Shown in pieces: positions 26,329-35,016 of a stretch of DNA of 52,024 nucleotides (positions are counted from its first letter, which is position 1; each line of letters starts with the position of its first letter). A model generated the notes under the pieces. It was not told where the DNA came from. It saw only the letters and a program-made list of their open reading frames with translations, and searched no databases. The stretch is from JACJYC01 sp964558465. Its GTDB lineage: Bacteria > Bacteroidota > Bacteroidia > Chitinophagales > Saprospiraceae. The stretch is from positions 1 through 52,024 of the forward strand of contig CAZLEF010000047.1 in the NCBI GenBank assembly GCA_964558465.1, written 5' to 3'. The position numbers and the translations under genes were made by a program.

Positions 26329-29226
26329 ATGGATCATTCTGCGTCATTTGACCAATTTTCAAGACGTCATATCGGAATAAACGAAGGCGAACTCGAAAAA
26401 ATGCTTTCGGTTATCGGGGTGTCAAACCTGGATCAGCTGATCGACGAAACCGTCCCGGAAAGTATCCGGCTCCGCGGTGAATTGAAGCTCCCGGAAGCCC
26501 AAACCGAATATGAATATCTGGACGGGTTGAAAAAAATTGCCGCCCGGAACAAAGTCTTCAAATCTTATATCGGTCAGGGGTATTATCCCGCCATTACACC
26601 TTCTGTGATTTTAAGGAATATTTTTCAGAACCCCGGATGGTATACGCAGTACACGCCATACCAGGCCGAAATTTCCCAGGGCAGACTGGAAGCGCTGTTG
26701 AATTTCCAGACGGCGGTGAGTGACCTGACCGGACTTCCCATCGCCAATGCCAGCCTGCTCGACGAAGGAACGGCCGCAGCCGAGGCCATGATCATGTTCT
26801 TTGGTCATCGCAATAAAAAGAACAAAGGTGAGCCGGTCAACCGGTTTCTGGTGTCCGATCAGGTCTATCCGCAAACCCTGGATGTATTGATCGCCAGGGC
26901 GGAACCCCTTGGAATCGAGGTGGTATCAGAACGCCTGGACCGGTTTGAGTTGAATGACCGGGTATTCGGCATGCTGCTGCAATACCCTGCTGCGGACGGC
27001 AGTGCAGAGGATTACCGCAACCTGGCCGGCCGGGCAAAAAGCAAAGAGATCTATGTGACGGTTGCCTGTGATTTGATGAGCCTGGCACTTTTGACCCCGC
27101 CGGGAGAATGGGGAGCGGACGCCGCCGTAGGTAATTCCCAGCGTTTTGGGGTTCCCATGGGCTTCGGAGGTCCGCATGCCGCCTTTTTTGCCTGTCTGGA
27201 TGAATACAAACGGCAAATACCCGGCCGCATCATCGGGGTCTCGGTAGATGCCCATGGCCGCCGGGCCCTCAGGATGGCCCTTCAGACCCGGGAACAACAT
27301 ATCCGCCGCGAAAAAGCAACCTCCAATATTTGCACCGCTCAGGCCTTGCTGGCCATCATGGCCGGCATGTACGCCGTTTACCACGGCCCGGATGGTATCA
27401 AGGCCATTGCCACAAGGATCCATGCATTGACCCAGATCCTGGATGTCAACCTCAGGAACCTGGGCTTTGACCAAAAAAATACGCATTATTTCGATACCCT
27501 GAACATTGCGGCCGACCCAAAAATGATCGCCGAAGTGCGCAGCCATGCCCTGGCCGCCGGGCTCAATCTCTTCTATGGCGACAACCGGATCGGGATCAGC
27601 CTCGACGAAACAACGGGCATCCTCGAGATTGAAACCATCGTTCAGGTTTTTGCAGCTGCAAAAGGGGTAAAAGCAGATTTCGATATTTCCAGGCCCGACC
27701 GTCCGAATATTCCTGCCGTTCTTTCCCGGATTTCGGGTTACCTTTTACACCCGGTGTTCAATACCCTCCATTCCGAAACCAAGATGATGCGGTATATCAA
27801 GCGGCTGGAAAACAAGGATATTTCTCTTGTCCATGCCATGATCCCCCTGGGTTCCTGCACCATGAAACTCAACGCCGCCACCGAACTTTTTCCGGTGAGC
27901 TGGCCGGAATTTGCGGATATCCATCCTTTTGCCCCGGAAGACCAGGTAGCGGGTTATCATCAGATCTTCAGCGAGCTAGAAAATTACCTCAGCGAGATCA
28001 CCGGGTTTGTTGCTTGTTCGCTCCAACCCAACTCAGGGGCTCAGGGCGAATACGCAGGCCTTTTAACGATCCGGGCTTATCATTTGCACCGGGGCGATGC
28101 CCACCGGAATATCGTGCTGATCCCTTCCTCCGCCCACGGAACCAACCCTGCAAGCGCAGTAATGGCTGGTATGGAAGTGGTGGTCGTTCAGTGCGATGAA
28201 AGGGGAAATATCGACATCGAGGACCTGAAGGCAAAGGCCGTCCAGCACAAGGACAACCTCTCAGCGCTTATGGTGACTTACCCGTCCACCCACGGTGTTT
28301 TTGAAACGGCCATCCGCGAAATTTGCGATATCATCCATCAATACGGGGGAAAGGTTTATATGGATGGCGCCAATATGAACGCCCAGGTAGGCCTGACCAG
28401 CCCCGGATTGATCGGCGCCGACGTTTGCCACCTGAATCTGCATAAAACCTTCGCAATTCCGCATGGCGGCGGCGGGCCGGGCATGGGCCCCATTTGTGTA
28501 AATGAAAGCCTGAAGCCTTTCCTGCCCGGGCATGTTTTTGCCAAAACCGGGGGCGACAATGGCATCCGGGCCGTTTCGGCCGCCCCCTGGGGAAGCGCTT
28601 CCATCCTGTTGATCTCCTACGCCTATATCCGCCTGTTGGGCAAAAAAGGGGTGGTCGATGCAACCAAATACGCCATTTTGAACGCCAACTACATCAAGGC
28701 AAGGCTGGAAGGCGCCTATTCCGTTTTGTATTCGGGTGAAAAAGGCAGAAGCGCCCACGAACTGATCGTCGATATGCGGCCTTTTAAAGCCCTGGCCAGC
28801 GCAGAGGATATTGCAAAACGGTTGATGGATTACGGGTTTCATGCACCCACCTTGTCGTTTCCGGTAGCGGGAACCATCATGATCGAACCCACCGAAAGCG
28901 AAGACAGGGAAGAACTGGACCGGTTTTGTGAAGCGCTTTTGCAAATCCGGCACGAACTGGACGAAATCGCTTCCGGTCTGGCCGACCCGGAATCCAACGT
29001 TTTGTCCAATGCGCCGCATACCGCCGAAGTGGCGACCGCTGATGCCTGGACATTTTCTTACAGCCGGGAAAAAGCCGTATTCCCCTTGCCGTATTTGAGG
29101 GAAGGCCGTAAATTCTGGCCGGCAGTGGGTCGGATCGACGGAGCTTACGGCGACCGGAACCTGGTTTGCACTTGTCCGCCTTTGGAGGATTATATGGCTA
29201 CTGAATCCGGATCGGACCGGATCTAA
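26329..29226 (+). CDS. gcvP: Glycine dehydrogenase (decarboxylating), P protein
   Basis: Single-chain P protein of 965 residues of the glycine cleavage system, with both halves fused as in Proteobacteria and most Bacteroidota. It decarboxylates glycine and passes the aminomethyl group to the lipoyl H protein. PLP lysine is K706 in 'HLNLHKTFAIPHGGGGPG'. 'FSRRHIGINEGELEKMLSVIG' is the typical N-terminus, and 'SLVHAMIPLGSCTMKLNAA' opens the second half. gcvT and gcvH are not in the window. The next gene begins 10 bases after its stop. Confidence 0.97.
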   Translation: MDHSASFDQFSRRHIGINEGELEKMLSVIGVSNLDQLIDETVPESIRLRGELKLPEAQTEYEYLDGLKKIAARNKVFKSYIGQGYYPAITPSVILRNIFQNPGWYTQYTPYQAEISQGRLEALLNFQTAVSDLTGLPIANASLLDEGTAAAEAMIMFFGHRNKKNKGEPVNRFLVSDQVYPQTLDVLIARAEPLGIEVVSERLDRFELNDRVFGMLLQYPAADGSAEDYRNLAGRAKSKEIYVTVACDLMSLALLTPPGEWGADAAVGNSQRFGVPMGFGGPHAAFFACLDEYKRQIPGRIIGVSVDAHGRRALRMALQTREQHIRREKATSNICTAQALLAIMAGMYAVYHGPDGIKAIATRIHALTQILDVNLRNLGFDQKNTHYFDTLNIAADPKMIAEVRSHALAAGLNLFYGDNRIGISLDETTGILEIETIVQVFAAAKGVKADFDISRPDRPNIPAVLSRISGYLLHPVFNTLHSETKMMRYIKRLENKDISLVHAMIPLGSCTMKLNAATELFPVSWPEFADIHPFAPEDQVAGYHQIFSELENYLSEITGFVACSLQPNSGAQGEYAGLLTIRAYHLHRGDAHRNIVLIPSSAHGTNPASAVMAGMEVVVVQCDERGNIDIEDLKAKAVQHKDNLSALMVTYPSTHGVFETAIREICDIIHQYGGKVYMDGANMNAQVGLTSPGLIGADVCHLNLHKTFAIPHGGGGPGMGPICVNESLKPFLPGHVFAKTGGDNGIRAVSAAPWGSASILLISYAYIRLLGKKGVVDATKYAILNANYIKARLEGAYSVLYSGEKGRSAHELIVDMRPFKALASAEDIAKRLMDYGFHAPTLSFPVAGTIMIEPTESEDREELDRFCEALLQIRHELDEIASGLADPESNVLSNAPHTAEVATADAWTFSYSREKAVFPLPYLREGRKFWPAVGRIDGAYGDRNLVCTCPPLEDYMATESGSDRI

Positions 29227-29236
29227 ACTGTTTGAT

Positions 29237-29752
29237 ATGAACCTGATATTTCTGGCGATCTTGTCTTTTTCCGGGCTTCAGTCAGGAGAAAATATTGCAA
29301 CTGCGCACCAGTTTCATCTTAGCAAGTGCCTGATCGAGTATAACGAAGCGGATAAAGCCCTTCAGGTGAGCATGCATTTATTTATTGACGACCTGGAAGA
29401 AGCTTTGCGCAAACAAGGCGCGGACAAACTGTTTTTATGTGCAGACAAGGAGGCGCCTGATGCAGAAGTCCACCTCGAGCGCTATATTTTGCAGCACTTC
29501 AAGATCAGCGTGAACGGCAAACCGCAGTCCTTTTCTTTTTTGGGTAAGGAACCTTCCGAAGATCTGATCGGGGTCTGGTGTTACCTGGAGGCTGAAAATA
29601 TCCAGTCCCTGAAGGAAGTGTCCGTAATTTACGATATTTTAATGGAGGTTTTTGACGATCAGAAAAACGTGGTCAGTGTTCGGGGACCCCAAAAAAAGCA
29701 AGCGTCTTTCCTGCTCCAGAAAGGCAGCGCCCAGGATAGTGTTACATTCTGA
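29237..29752 (+). CDS. DUF6702-like exported protein
   Basis: Protein of 171 residues with a signal peptide (MNLIFLAILSFSGLQSGE). The body ('HQFHLSKCLIEYNEADKALQVSMHLFIDDLEEALRK') matches the Bacteroidota family whose members read H-x-F-x-V-S-x(3)-I-x-Y-N and are annotated DUF6702, of unknown function. It is probably a periplasmic beta-rich protein. The 10-base gap after gcvP and the 35-base gap before the cytochrome gene suggest co-transcription. I recognise the family from its opening pattern only, so the label is moderate. Confidence 0.7.
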   Translation: MNLIFLAILSFSGLQSGENIATAHQFHLSKCLIEYNEADKALQVSMHLFIDDLEEALRKQGADKLFLCADKEAPDAEVHLERYILQHFKISVNGKPQSFSFLGKEPSEDLIGVWCYLEAENIQSLKEVSVIYDILMEVFDDQKNVVSVRGPQKKQASFLLQKGSAQDSVTF

Positions 29753-29787
29753 ATGAAAACCTGATTGGCTGGTTAACATTAACACCT

Positions 29788-32700
29788 ATGAATAAAGGAA
29801 CCCTGTTTTTGATCCTGATCGCCGCCATGTGGGGGTGCAGCCCGAAGCCGGCGCCGGTTTCATTCGACTCCCTGACACCGGAGCAGCGACTCCTTTCGGC
29901 CAATGCCTTGGTGGGTATGACCGCAGCCCAGGGTGTGGAAGTCAGCTTGTTTGCTGCGGAACCGGACCTGAGCAATCCAACCAATATCGCGGTGGATGCC
30001 AAAGGCCGGGTTTGGGTTTGTGAGGCCAATAATTACCGGTTGCCCTACAATCCGAAATTCAAAAAAAGAGAGGCTGGCGACCGGATTCTGATCCTGGAAG
30101 ATACGGACGGCGACGGGCGTTCGGACAAAACCAAAGTTTTTTATCAGGGTGAGGACCTGGTGGCGCCCCTCGGCATTGCAGTCTTGGGGCCCAAGGTTTT
30201 TGTTTCGGTTAGCCCGGTCCTGTTGGTTTTTGAAGATGCCGACGGGGATGACATTCCGGAAAAACGAGACACCCTTTTTGTTACGGAAGGCGGGGCCGAC
30301 AATGACCACGGCGTACATGCCATCAGTTTCGGGCCCGACGGCAAACTCTATTTTAATTTTGGCAATGCCGTTACGGGGTTGTCGCATAAAAATGGCGAAC
30401 CAGTCCTGGATCAATACCGGCAACCCATACGAACCGAAGGCAGGCCCTATCACCAGGGGATGGCTCTGAGGTGTGAATCGGACGGCTCCAATGTGGAAGT
30501 GCTTGGCCACAACTTCCGGAATCCTTATGAAGTGACGGCAGATGTATACGGGAATGTCTGGCAATCGGACAATGACGACGATGGGAATGAAGCAACCCGG
30601 ATGAATTTTGTGATGGAATCCGGCAACTTCGGTTTTGTGGATGAACTGACCGGTGAAGGATGGCAAAAACGGAGACTGGGTTGGTCGGATGAAATTCCCA
30701 AACGCCACTGGCACCAGAACGACCCGGGGTCGACGCCCAACCTCTTGTACAACGGCGCCGGATCACCTACCGGATTGATGATGTATTACGGCGATGTTTT
30801 GCCGGATGTTTTTCAGGGGGGTATGGTGCATTGTGAGGCGCTTAAAAACGAAGTAAGGGCTTACCCGGTTACCCCGGACGGAGCAGGGTACAAAGCGGAG
30901 ACGGTTGTGTTGTTGAAAAGCGAGAACCAATGGTTCAGGCCCTCGGATGTCGCAGCGGCCCCGGATGGATCCGTATTTGTTTCTGATTGGTTTGATCCGG
31001 GCGTTGGCGGGCATAAACTGGAGGATATTGAAAAAGGCCGGATCTTTCGTTTGGCCAAAAAAAAGGATGAATATAAGCCGGTCAGTCTGGACCTGACGAC
31101 CCTGCCTGATCGGATAAAAGGCTTGTCCAGCCCCAATATGGATATTCGTTTCCAATCCTGGACCGGTCTTCAGCAACTGGGTCCGAAAGCTGTCTCTGCG
31201 TTGATGGAGGAATGGAAAAATCCGGATCCCTTGCGGCGCGCCCGGGCCCTTTGGCTGCTGGCGCGAATACCCGGAAAAAATGCAGCTTTTTTGGAAGGGG
31301 CAATGGATGATCCGGAACCCGAAATCCGGGCGGCGGCGCTCCGTGCGACCCGACGGTTCACCCCCGATCAATTACTGCAGGCAATTGAAAAAGCCGTCGG
31401 CGATCCGGCCTATATGGTAAAACGGGAGGCTGCCATTGCCCTCAGAAACCTGGGTACACCCGAGGCGGCTGGATTGTGGGCCCGTTTGGCCGGCCAGTAT
31501 GATGGTCAGGACCGCTGGTACCTTGAAGCGCTTGGGATCGGCAGCGACAGGTACCCCGATCTTTATTTCCCGGCATGGGCCGACCAGGCCGGAGCAGGCT
31601 GGAAAAATGAGAATGGTAAACAACTGGTATGGCGGATACGGGCCAAAGCCAGCTCGGCAATGCTGGCCGAAATGATCCGTGAGGAAAAGGACCCCAAGGT
31701 TTTGCCGGGTTATTTCCGGGCCCTCCAGTTTAAACCCTCAGAAGGCAGGAATGACCTTGTTGCGCTTTTTTTGCAGGCGGAAGACCCGCAAACAGCGGCA
31801 TACGCACTGGGTTTGCTGGATGAAAATTATATCAAACAGCATCCTGCAGTATTGGCCGATATCAGAAAGATTCTGCCCGCCATCAAAGGCACGCCGGAAT
31901 GGATTACGGCCGTTCGCAACCTCAAACTCAAGGATCAGAACCCCGCCTTGATGGAAGCCTTCCTGAACAACCAAGACCGGGATATTGCCTCTGAAGCGGT
32001 CTTGGCCATGTTTGATCTGGGCGGGTTGGCCTATTTCAAAGAGATTTTTACCCAGGGCGACGATGACCGGAAAAAAGAATTGTTGAGCCAGTTCCAAACC
32101 GTTCAACATCCCCAATTGGTCCGGTTCTGGAAGGAACAGGCCCAGAAGAAATATTCACCGGGCCTCCTGCACGGTTTTGTAGACGCGCTCGGGTACAGTT
32201 GGGACGGACAACACGCTTTGTACGACCTCGTTCGCGAAGGCAAACTGGAAGGCGAATTAAAAACCGCGGCAGCTTTGCACATGATGAACTGTTGGGATAC
32301 CGAGGTCAGGTTGGCGGCACCGGGGTACCTCAGCTCCAGGAAAGGAAAATCGGGCGACTATTTTCCGGATTTGAACGACCTGGAGTCCAGGGTTGGGGCG
32401 CCGGATAAAGGAAAGGCGGTTTTCAATAATTTGTGTTCAATTTGCCATCAAATTAATGGCGCCGGTACAGCTTTTGGCCCAGATTTAACCTTAATTGGTG
32501 ATAAACTGTCACTAAAATCTTTGTATTCATCCATCATTTACCCCAGCGCAGGGATCAATTTCGGTTATGAGGGTTACCTGATAAAAACAACCAGCGGCGG
32601 GTTTTACAGTGGTTATATCACCAGCCGGAATGACCAGGAAACCAGTCTGCGCATGTTGGGCGGGGTGGCGCAAACCTTCAAAAAATCCGAAATTGCTTCT

Positions 32701-32823
32701 ATGGAACCGATGCAGGAATCGCTGATGACGGCCAACCTGCATGAGACGATGGAAGTGCAGGATCTGGTGGACCTGGTCGCCTACCTTTCAACCTTAAAAA
32801 AGGAACCGGAGGCTACCCGGTAA
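29788..32823 (+). CDS. PVC-type heme-binding CxxCH lipoprotein
   Basis: Exported protein of 1011 residues with a likely lipoprotein signal (Cys17 in 'AAMWGCSPK'). Residues ~45-425 form the 'membrane-bound dehydrogenase' beta-propeller ('NPTNIAVDAKGRVWVCEANNY', 'GDRILILEDTDGDGRSDKT'). Residues ~430-850 are helical HEAT-like repeats. A C-terminal cytochrome c domain (~865-1008) carries C-S-I-C-H at 883-887 ('NNLCSICHQINGAGTAFGPD'). The architecture is common in Planctomycetes and Verrucomicrobia and also found in Bacteroidota, with presumed periplasmic oxidation of sugars or glycans; no substrate is established. It converges with the next gene with only five bases between the stops. Confidence 0.9.
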   Translation: MNKGTLFLILIAAMWGCSPKPAPVSFDSLTPEQRLLSANALVGMTAAQGVEVSLFAAEPDLSNPTNIAVDAKGRVWVCEANNYRLPYNPKFKKREAGDRILILEDTDGDGRSDKTKVFYQGEDLVAPLGIAVLGPKVFVSVSPVLLVFEDADGDDIPEKRDTLFVTEGGADNDHGVHAISFGPDGKLYFNFGNAVTGLSHKNGEPVLDQYRQPIRTEGRPYHQGMALRCESDGSNVEVLGHNFRNPYEVTADVYGNVWQSDNDDDGNEATRMNFVMESGNFGFVDELTGEGWQKRRLGWSDEIPKRHWHQNDPGSTPNLLYNGAGSPTGLMMYYGDVLPDVFQGGMVHCEALKNEVRAYPVTPDGAGYKAETVVLLKSENQWFRPSDVAAAPDGSVFVSDWFDPGVGGHKLEDIEKGRIFRLAKKKDEYKPVSLDLTTLPDRIKGLSSPNMDIRFQSWTGLQQLGPKAVSALMEEWKNPDPLRRARALWLLARIPGKNAAFLEGAMDDPEPEIRAAALRATRRFTPDQLLQAIEKAVGDPAYMVKREAAIALRNLGTPEAAGLWARLAGQYDGQDRWYLEALGIGSDRYPDLYFPAWADQAGAGWKNENGKQLVWRIRAKASSAMLAEMIREEKDPKVLPGYFRALQFKPSEGRNDLVALFLQAEDPQTAAYALGLLDENYIKQHPAVLADIRKILPAIKGTPEWITAVRNLKLKDQNPALMEAFLNNQDRDIASEAVLAMFDLGGLAYFKEIFTQGDDDRKKELLSQFQTVQHPQLVRFWKEQAQKKYSPGLLHGFVDALGYSWDGQHALYDLVREGKLEGELKTAAALHMMNCWDTEVRLAAPGYLSSRKGKSGDYFPDLNDLESRVGAPDKGKAVFNNLCSICHQINGAGTAFGPDLTLIGDKLSLKSLYSSIIYPSAGINFGYEGYLIKTTSGGFYSGYITSRNDQETSLRMLGGVAQTFKKSEIASMEPMQESLMTANLHETMEVQDLVDLVAYLSTLKKEPEATR

Positions 32824-32828
32824 AAGGG

Positions 32829-33587
32829 TTACAATACCAGGGGGATAACCGCCTTGCGGCCGGCCGGATAATCGTCAAAACGGGCCCGGTACCATTTATG
32901 GTGGCTGATGGCCCGGGGGATCAGGTTGGCTGCTGTCCAGACGGCAAAACTGAAGGCAGGCAGGTTCCAGCAGATCAGGGCAAAGCCGGTCCATTCCAGG
33001 ATCTCTCCCAGATGGTTGGGGCAGGAGACGAGGCTGAACCACCTTCCTTTCGGGATCTTATAACCGGATTCACCGGGCTTTCGCAAGGACAACAAATAAT
33101 TATCGGATCGGATATTGATTGCCATTCCCGACAAAAACAAAAACATACCGGCCGCAAACGGCAGGCTGAACATCCAGCCGGAAGGGTAGGGAGGCGATAA
33201 AGTCCCCAGGAAATACCCGTTTAACCAACCATTCATACTGTTGAAAAAAACGGCGGAGAAAACAACAACCAGCGGTATCCTTCTGCCTTCCATTTTTGCC
33301 CGGAACGGATAGATCAGGCTTCGGTTCAGGTAATGGCCGGTCCAGAGTATAAAAATCAACCAGGATACCTCATTTTTCGGAGTGGCCCCGGTCAGGAAAA
33401 ACCATCCGAACACCAGGGGGGAGACCAGTTCCATGAGGATCCATCCGGTCCGGTAGGGCAGGGTAGGTCCCCATTTTGCGGAGGCGTGCCGGCCGTATGG
33501 AGCTGTGACCTTCAGTTGCAACGGGATCAGTGCGAGCGCAATGCCGATCCAGCCGAAGACGATCAGGTTGAAAACCGAAGTATCCAT
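32829..33587 (-). CDS. Steroid 5-alpha-reductase-like membrane enzyme
   Basis: Integral membrane protein of 252 residues with about six transmembrane helices. The C-terminal block 'SCPNHLGEILEWTGFALI' followed by 'NLIPRAISHHKWYRARFDDYPAGRKAVIPLVL'-type ending (last ~30 residues) is the NADPH-binding signature of the 3-oxo-5-alpha-steroid 4-dehydrogenase family. In bacteria such proteins reduce enoyl groups of lipids or steroids. ATG 33587 is chosen because it lies 10 bases after the stop of the sterol desaturase-like gene, with which it forms an operon. Confidence 0.87.
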   Translation of the reverse strand: MDTSVFNLIVFGWIGIALALIPLQLKVTAPYGRHASAKWGPTLPYRTGWILMELVSPLVFGWFFLTGATPKNEVSWLIFILWTGHYLNRSLIYPFRAKMEGRRIPLVVVFSAVFFNSMNGWLNGYFLGTLSPPYPSGWMFSLPFAAGMFLFLSGMAINIRSDNYLLSLRKPGESGYKIPKGRWFSLVSCPNHLGEILEWTGFALICWNLPAFSFAVWTAANLIPRAISHHKWYRARFDDYPAGRKAVIPLVL

Positions 33588-33597
33588 TACATTGGGT

Positions 33598-34881
33598 TTA
33601 TTCCATGCGGTAGGTGACAGACCGGCCTGAACCGGATCTCCGGAATTCAAAAAAAGCAAAATACGGCGCTGCAATAGCCGAAATCACCAAATGGACGGCT
33701 ACTGCCCAGGTGTACCACGGCAACGGGCCGGAAGCGCCGAACCAGTCGCCGTAATAATAGATCAGGTAAAAGCCGAAGATGGATTTGGCGATTTCCATGT
33801 ATGCAGCATTTTTATTCCGGTCCATCAATTCGGTATAAGCGTATATGGAAATAAAAACAAAAGCACCGTAGATGAAAATACCGGGTGCGCCAATCCTTGC
33901 AATATAGGAAAAGAAATAAACGAGTAAAAAGTAATTGAACAACATCTGGACCCATGACCAGATGATCAGGGCAAGAGATGCCTGGGTGTCGTATTTTTCA
34001 AAATGATAGGGATCTTTGATGCTGAAGACCGGATAACGGTCTTTGACGTCGTCCGGCCGCCACCCCGTCGGCATGAACCAGATCCTGAACTTGTCCTTCC
34101 ATTGCCGGGTGCGCCAGGCGTCCTGTACCATTAACCAGAGATGCTGGAAGTTGATCTTAACCGGATTCCAGGTCCTTGCAGGCCGGGTAATGCCATAAAC
34201 GGGCGGAACCTCTTTCATTTCTTCCTGAAAAGTACCAAACCACTTATCCCAAAAAATGAAGATCTGGCCATAGTTTTTATCCAGGTATTCCGGATTGAAC
34301 GCATGGTGAACCCGGTGATGAGACGGGGTAACGATAATTTTTTCCAGGAACCCCATCTTCCCAATGAGCCGGGTATGGTACCAGTATTGTAAAAACAGGT
34401 GCAACGGGCCGATAATAGCAACGACCATGGTGGGCACGCCTAGCAGCGCTGCCGGCAGCAATAAAAACGTAAAATAGTTGATGAAACCGGATATGGATTG
34501 TCGCAAGGCGCAGGCCAGGTTAAATTCTTCACTGCTGTGGTGAATGATGTGCCGGTTCCACAGGAAATTGATCTCATGGCTCCACCGGTGCACCCAATAC
34601 CCCTGGAAATCGACTGCCAGAAAGGCGATGATATAAACCAGCGCCGAGTTTTCAATCCGGGTGACGGCTACCTTCTCAACCAGCCAGCTGTAGGTTAGAA
34701 TACTGATGCTGATGCCCAAAATATCTTTTACAACATTGGTCATGCCGGAACTCAGGCTGGAAATACTGTCCATATTTCTGATCACCTTGTGTCCACGCCG
34801 CCAGTCGATGATCCATTCTATGGCAAAAAGCGCCAAAAAAACCGGTACGGCAATGTTTAAAAGCTTTCCGTAAGTTTCCAT
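33598..34881 (-). CDS. Sterol desaturase / alkylglycerol monooxygenase-like protein
   Basis: Integral membrane di-iron enzyme of 427 residues (fatty acid hydroxylase superfamily). The three His boxes are 'HRWSHE' (H-x3-H), 'HIIHHSSEEFN' (H-x2-H-H) and 'SHHRVHHAFN' (H-H-x2-H-H), with another conserved region 'KNYGQIFIFWDKWFGTFQEE'. The length and the extra C-terminal helices resemble alkylglycerol monooxygenase (TMEM195) more than short sterol desaturases. Ether-lipid or sterol/hopanoid oxidation is therefore the best guess. ATG 34881 follows a leader of about 110 bases that contains a 16-bp perfect hairpin. Confidence 0.87.
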   Translation of the reverse strand: METYGKLLNIAVPVFLALFAIEWIIDWRRGHKVIRNMDSISSLSSGMTNVVKDILGISISILTYSWLVEKVAVTRIENSALVYIIAFLAVDFQGYWVHRWSHEINFLWNRHIIHHSSEEFNLACALRQSISGFINYFTFLLLPAALLGVPTMVVAIIGPLHLFLQYWYHTRLIGKMGFLEKIIVTPSHHRVHHAFNPEYLDKNYGQIFIFWDKWFGTFQEEMKEVPPVYGITRPARTWNPVKINFQHLWLMVQDAWRTRQWKDKFRIWFMPTGWRPDDVKDRYPVFSIKDPYHFEKYDTQASLALIIWSWVQMLFNYFLLVYFFSYIARIGAPGIFIYGAFVFISIYAYTELMDRNKNAAYMEIAKSIFGFYLIYYYGDWFGASGPLPWYTWAVAVHLVISAIAAPYFAFFEFRRSGSGRSVTYRME

Positions 34882-34907
34882 CTTTGTCTTTCTCTTGTTC
34901 CCGGATT

Positions 34908-34948
34908 TTATCCTTCGCGCCACACCCAGAGCGTGGCGCGAAGGATAA
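34908..34948. repeat. Perfect 16-bp inverted repeat, 9-nt loop
   Basis: TTATCCTTCGCGCCAC (34908-34923) and its exact complement (34933-34948) flank nine bases. It lies inside the leader of the sterol desaturase-like operon and upstream of the UbiB-like gene. No T-run follows on either strand, so it is not a plain terminator. It could be an operator, an RNA structure or a dispersed palindrome. Confidence 0.85.
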
Positions 34949-35000
34949 TGCCGCAGGATGGATCGTTTTGAAAAAACTATCCGACGCGCGGTATAAATCT

Positions 35001-35008
35001 CAAATATA
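35001..35008 (-). promoter_or_regulatory. -7 box of sterol desaturase-like operon
   Basis: Minus strand TATATTTG, a perfect -7 box. Transcription from here would cross the hairpin at 34908-34948 before reaching ATG 34881. It overlaps the region where the divergent UbiB-like gene must start. Confidence 0.6.
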
Positions 35009-35016
35009 CAAGTAAA

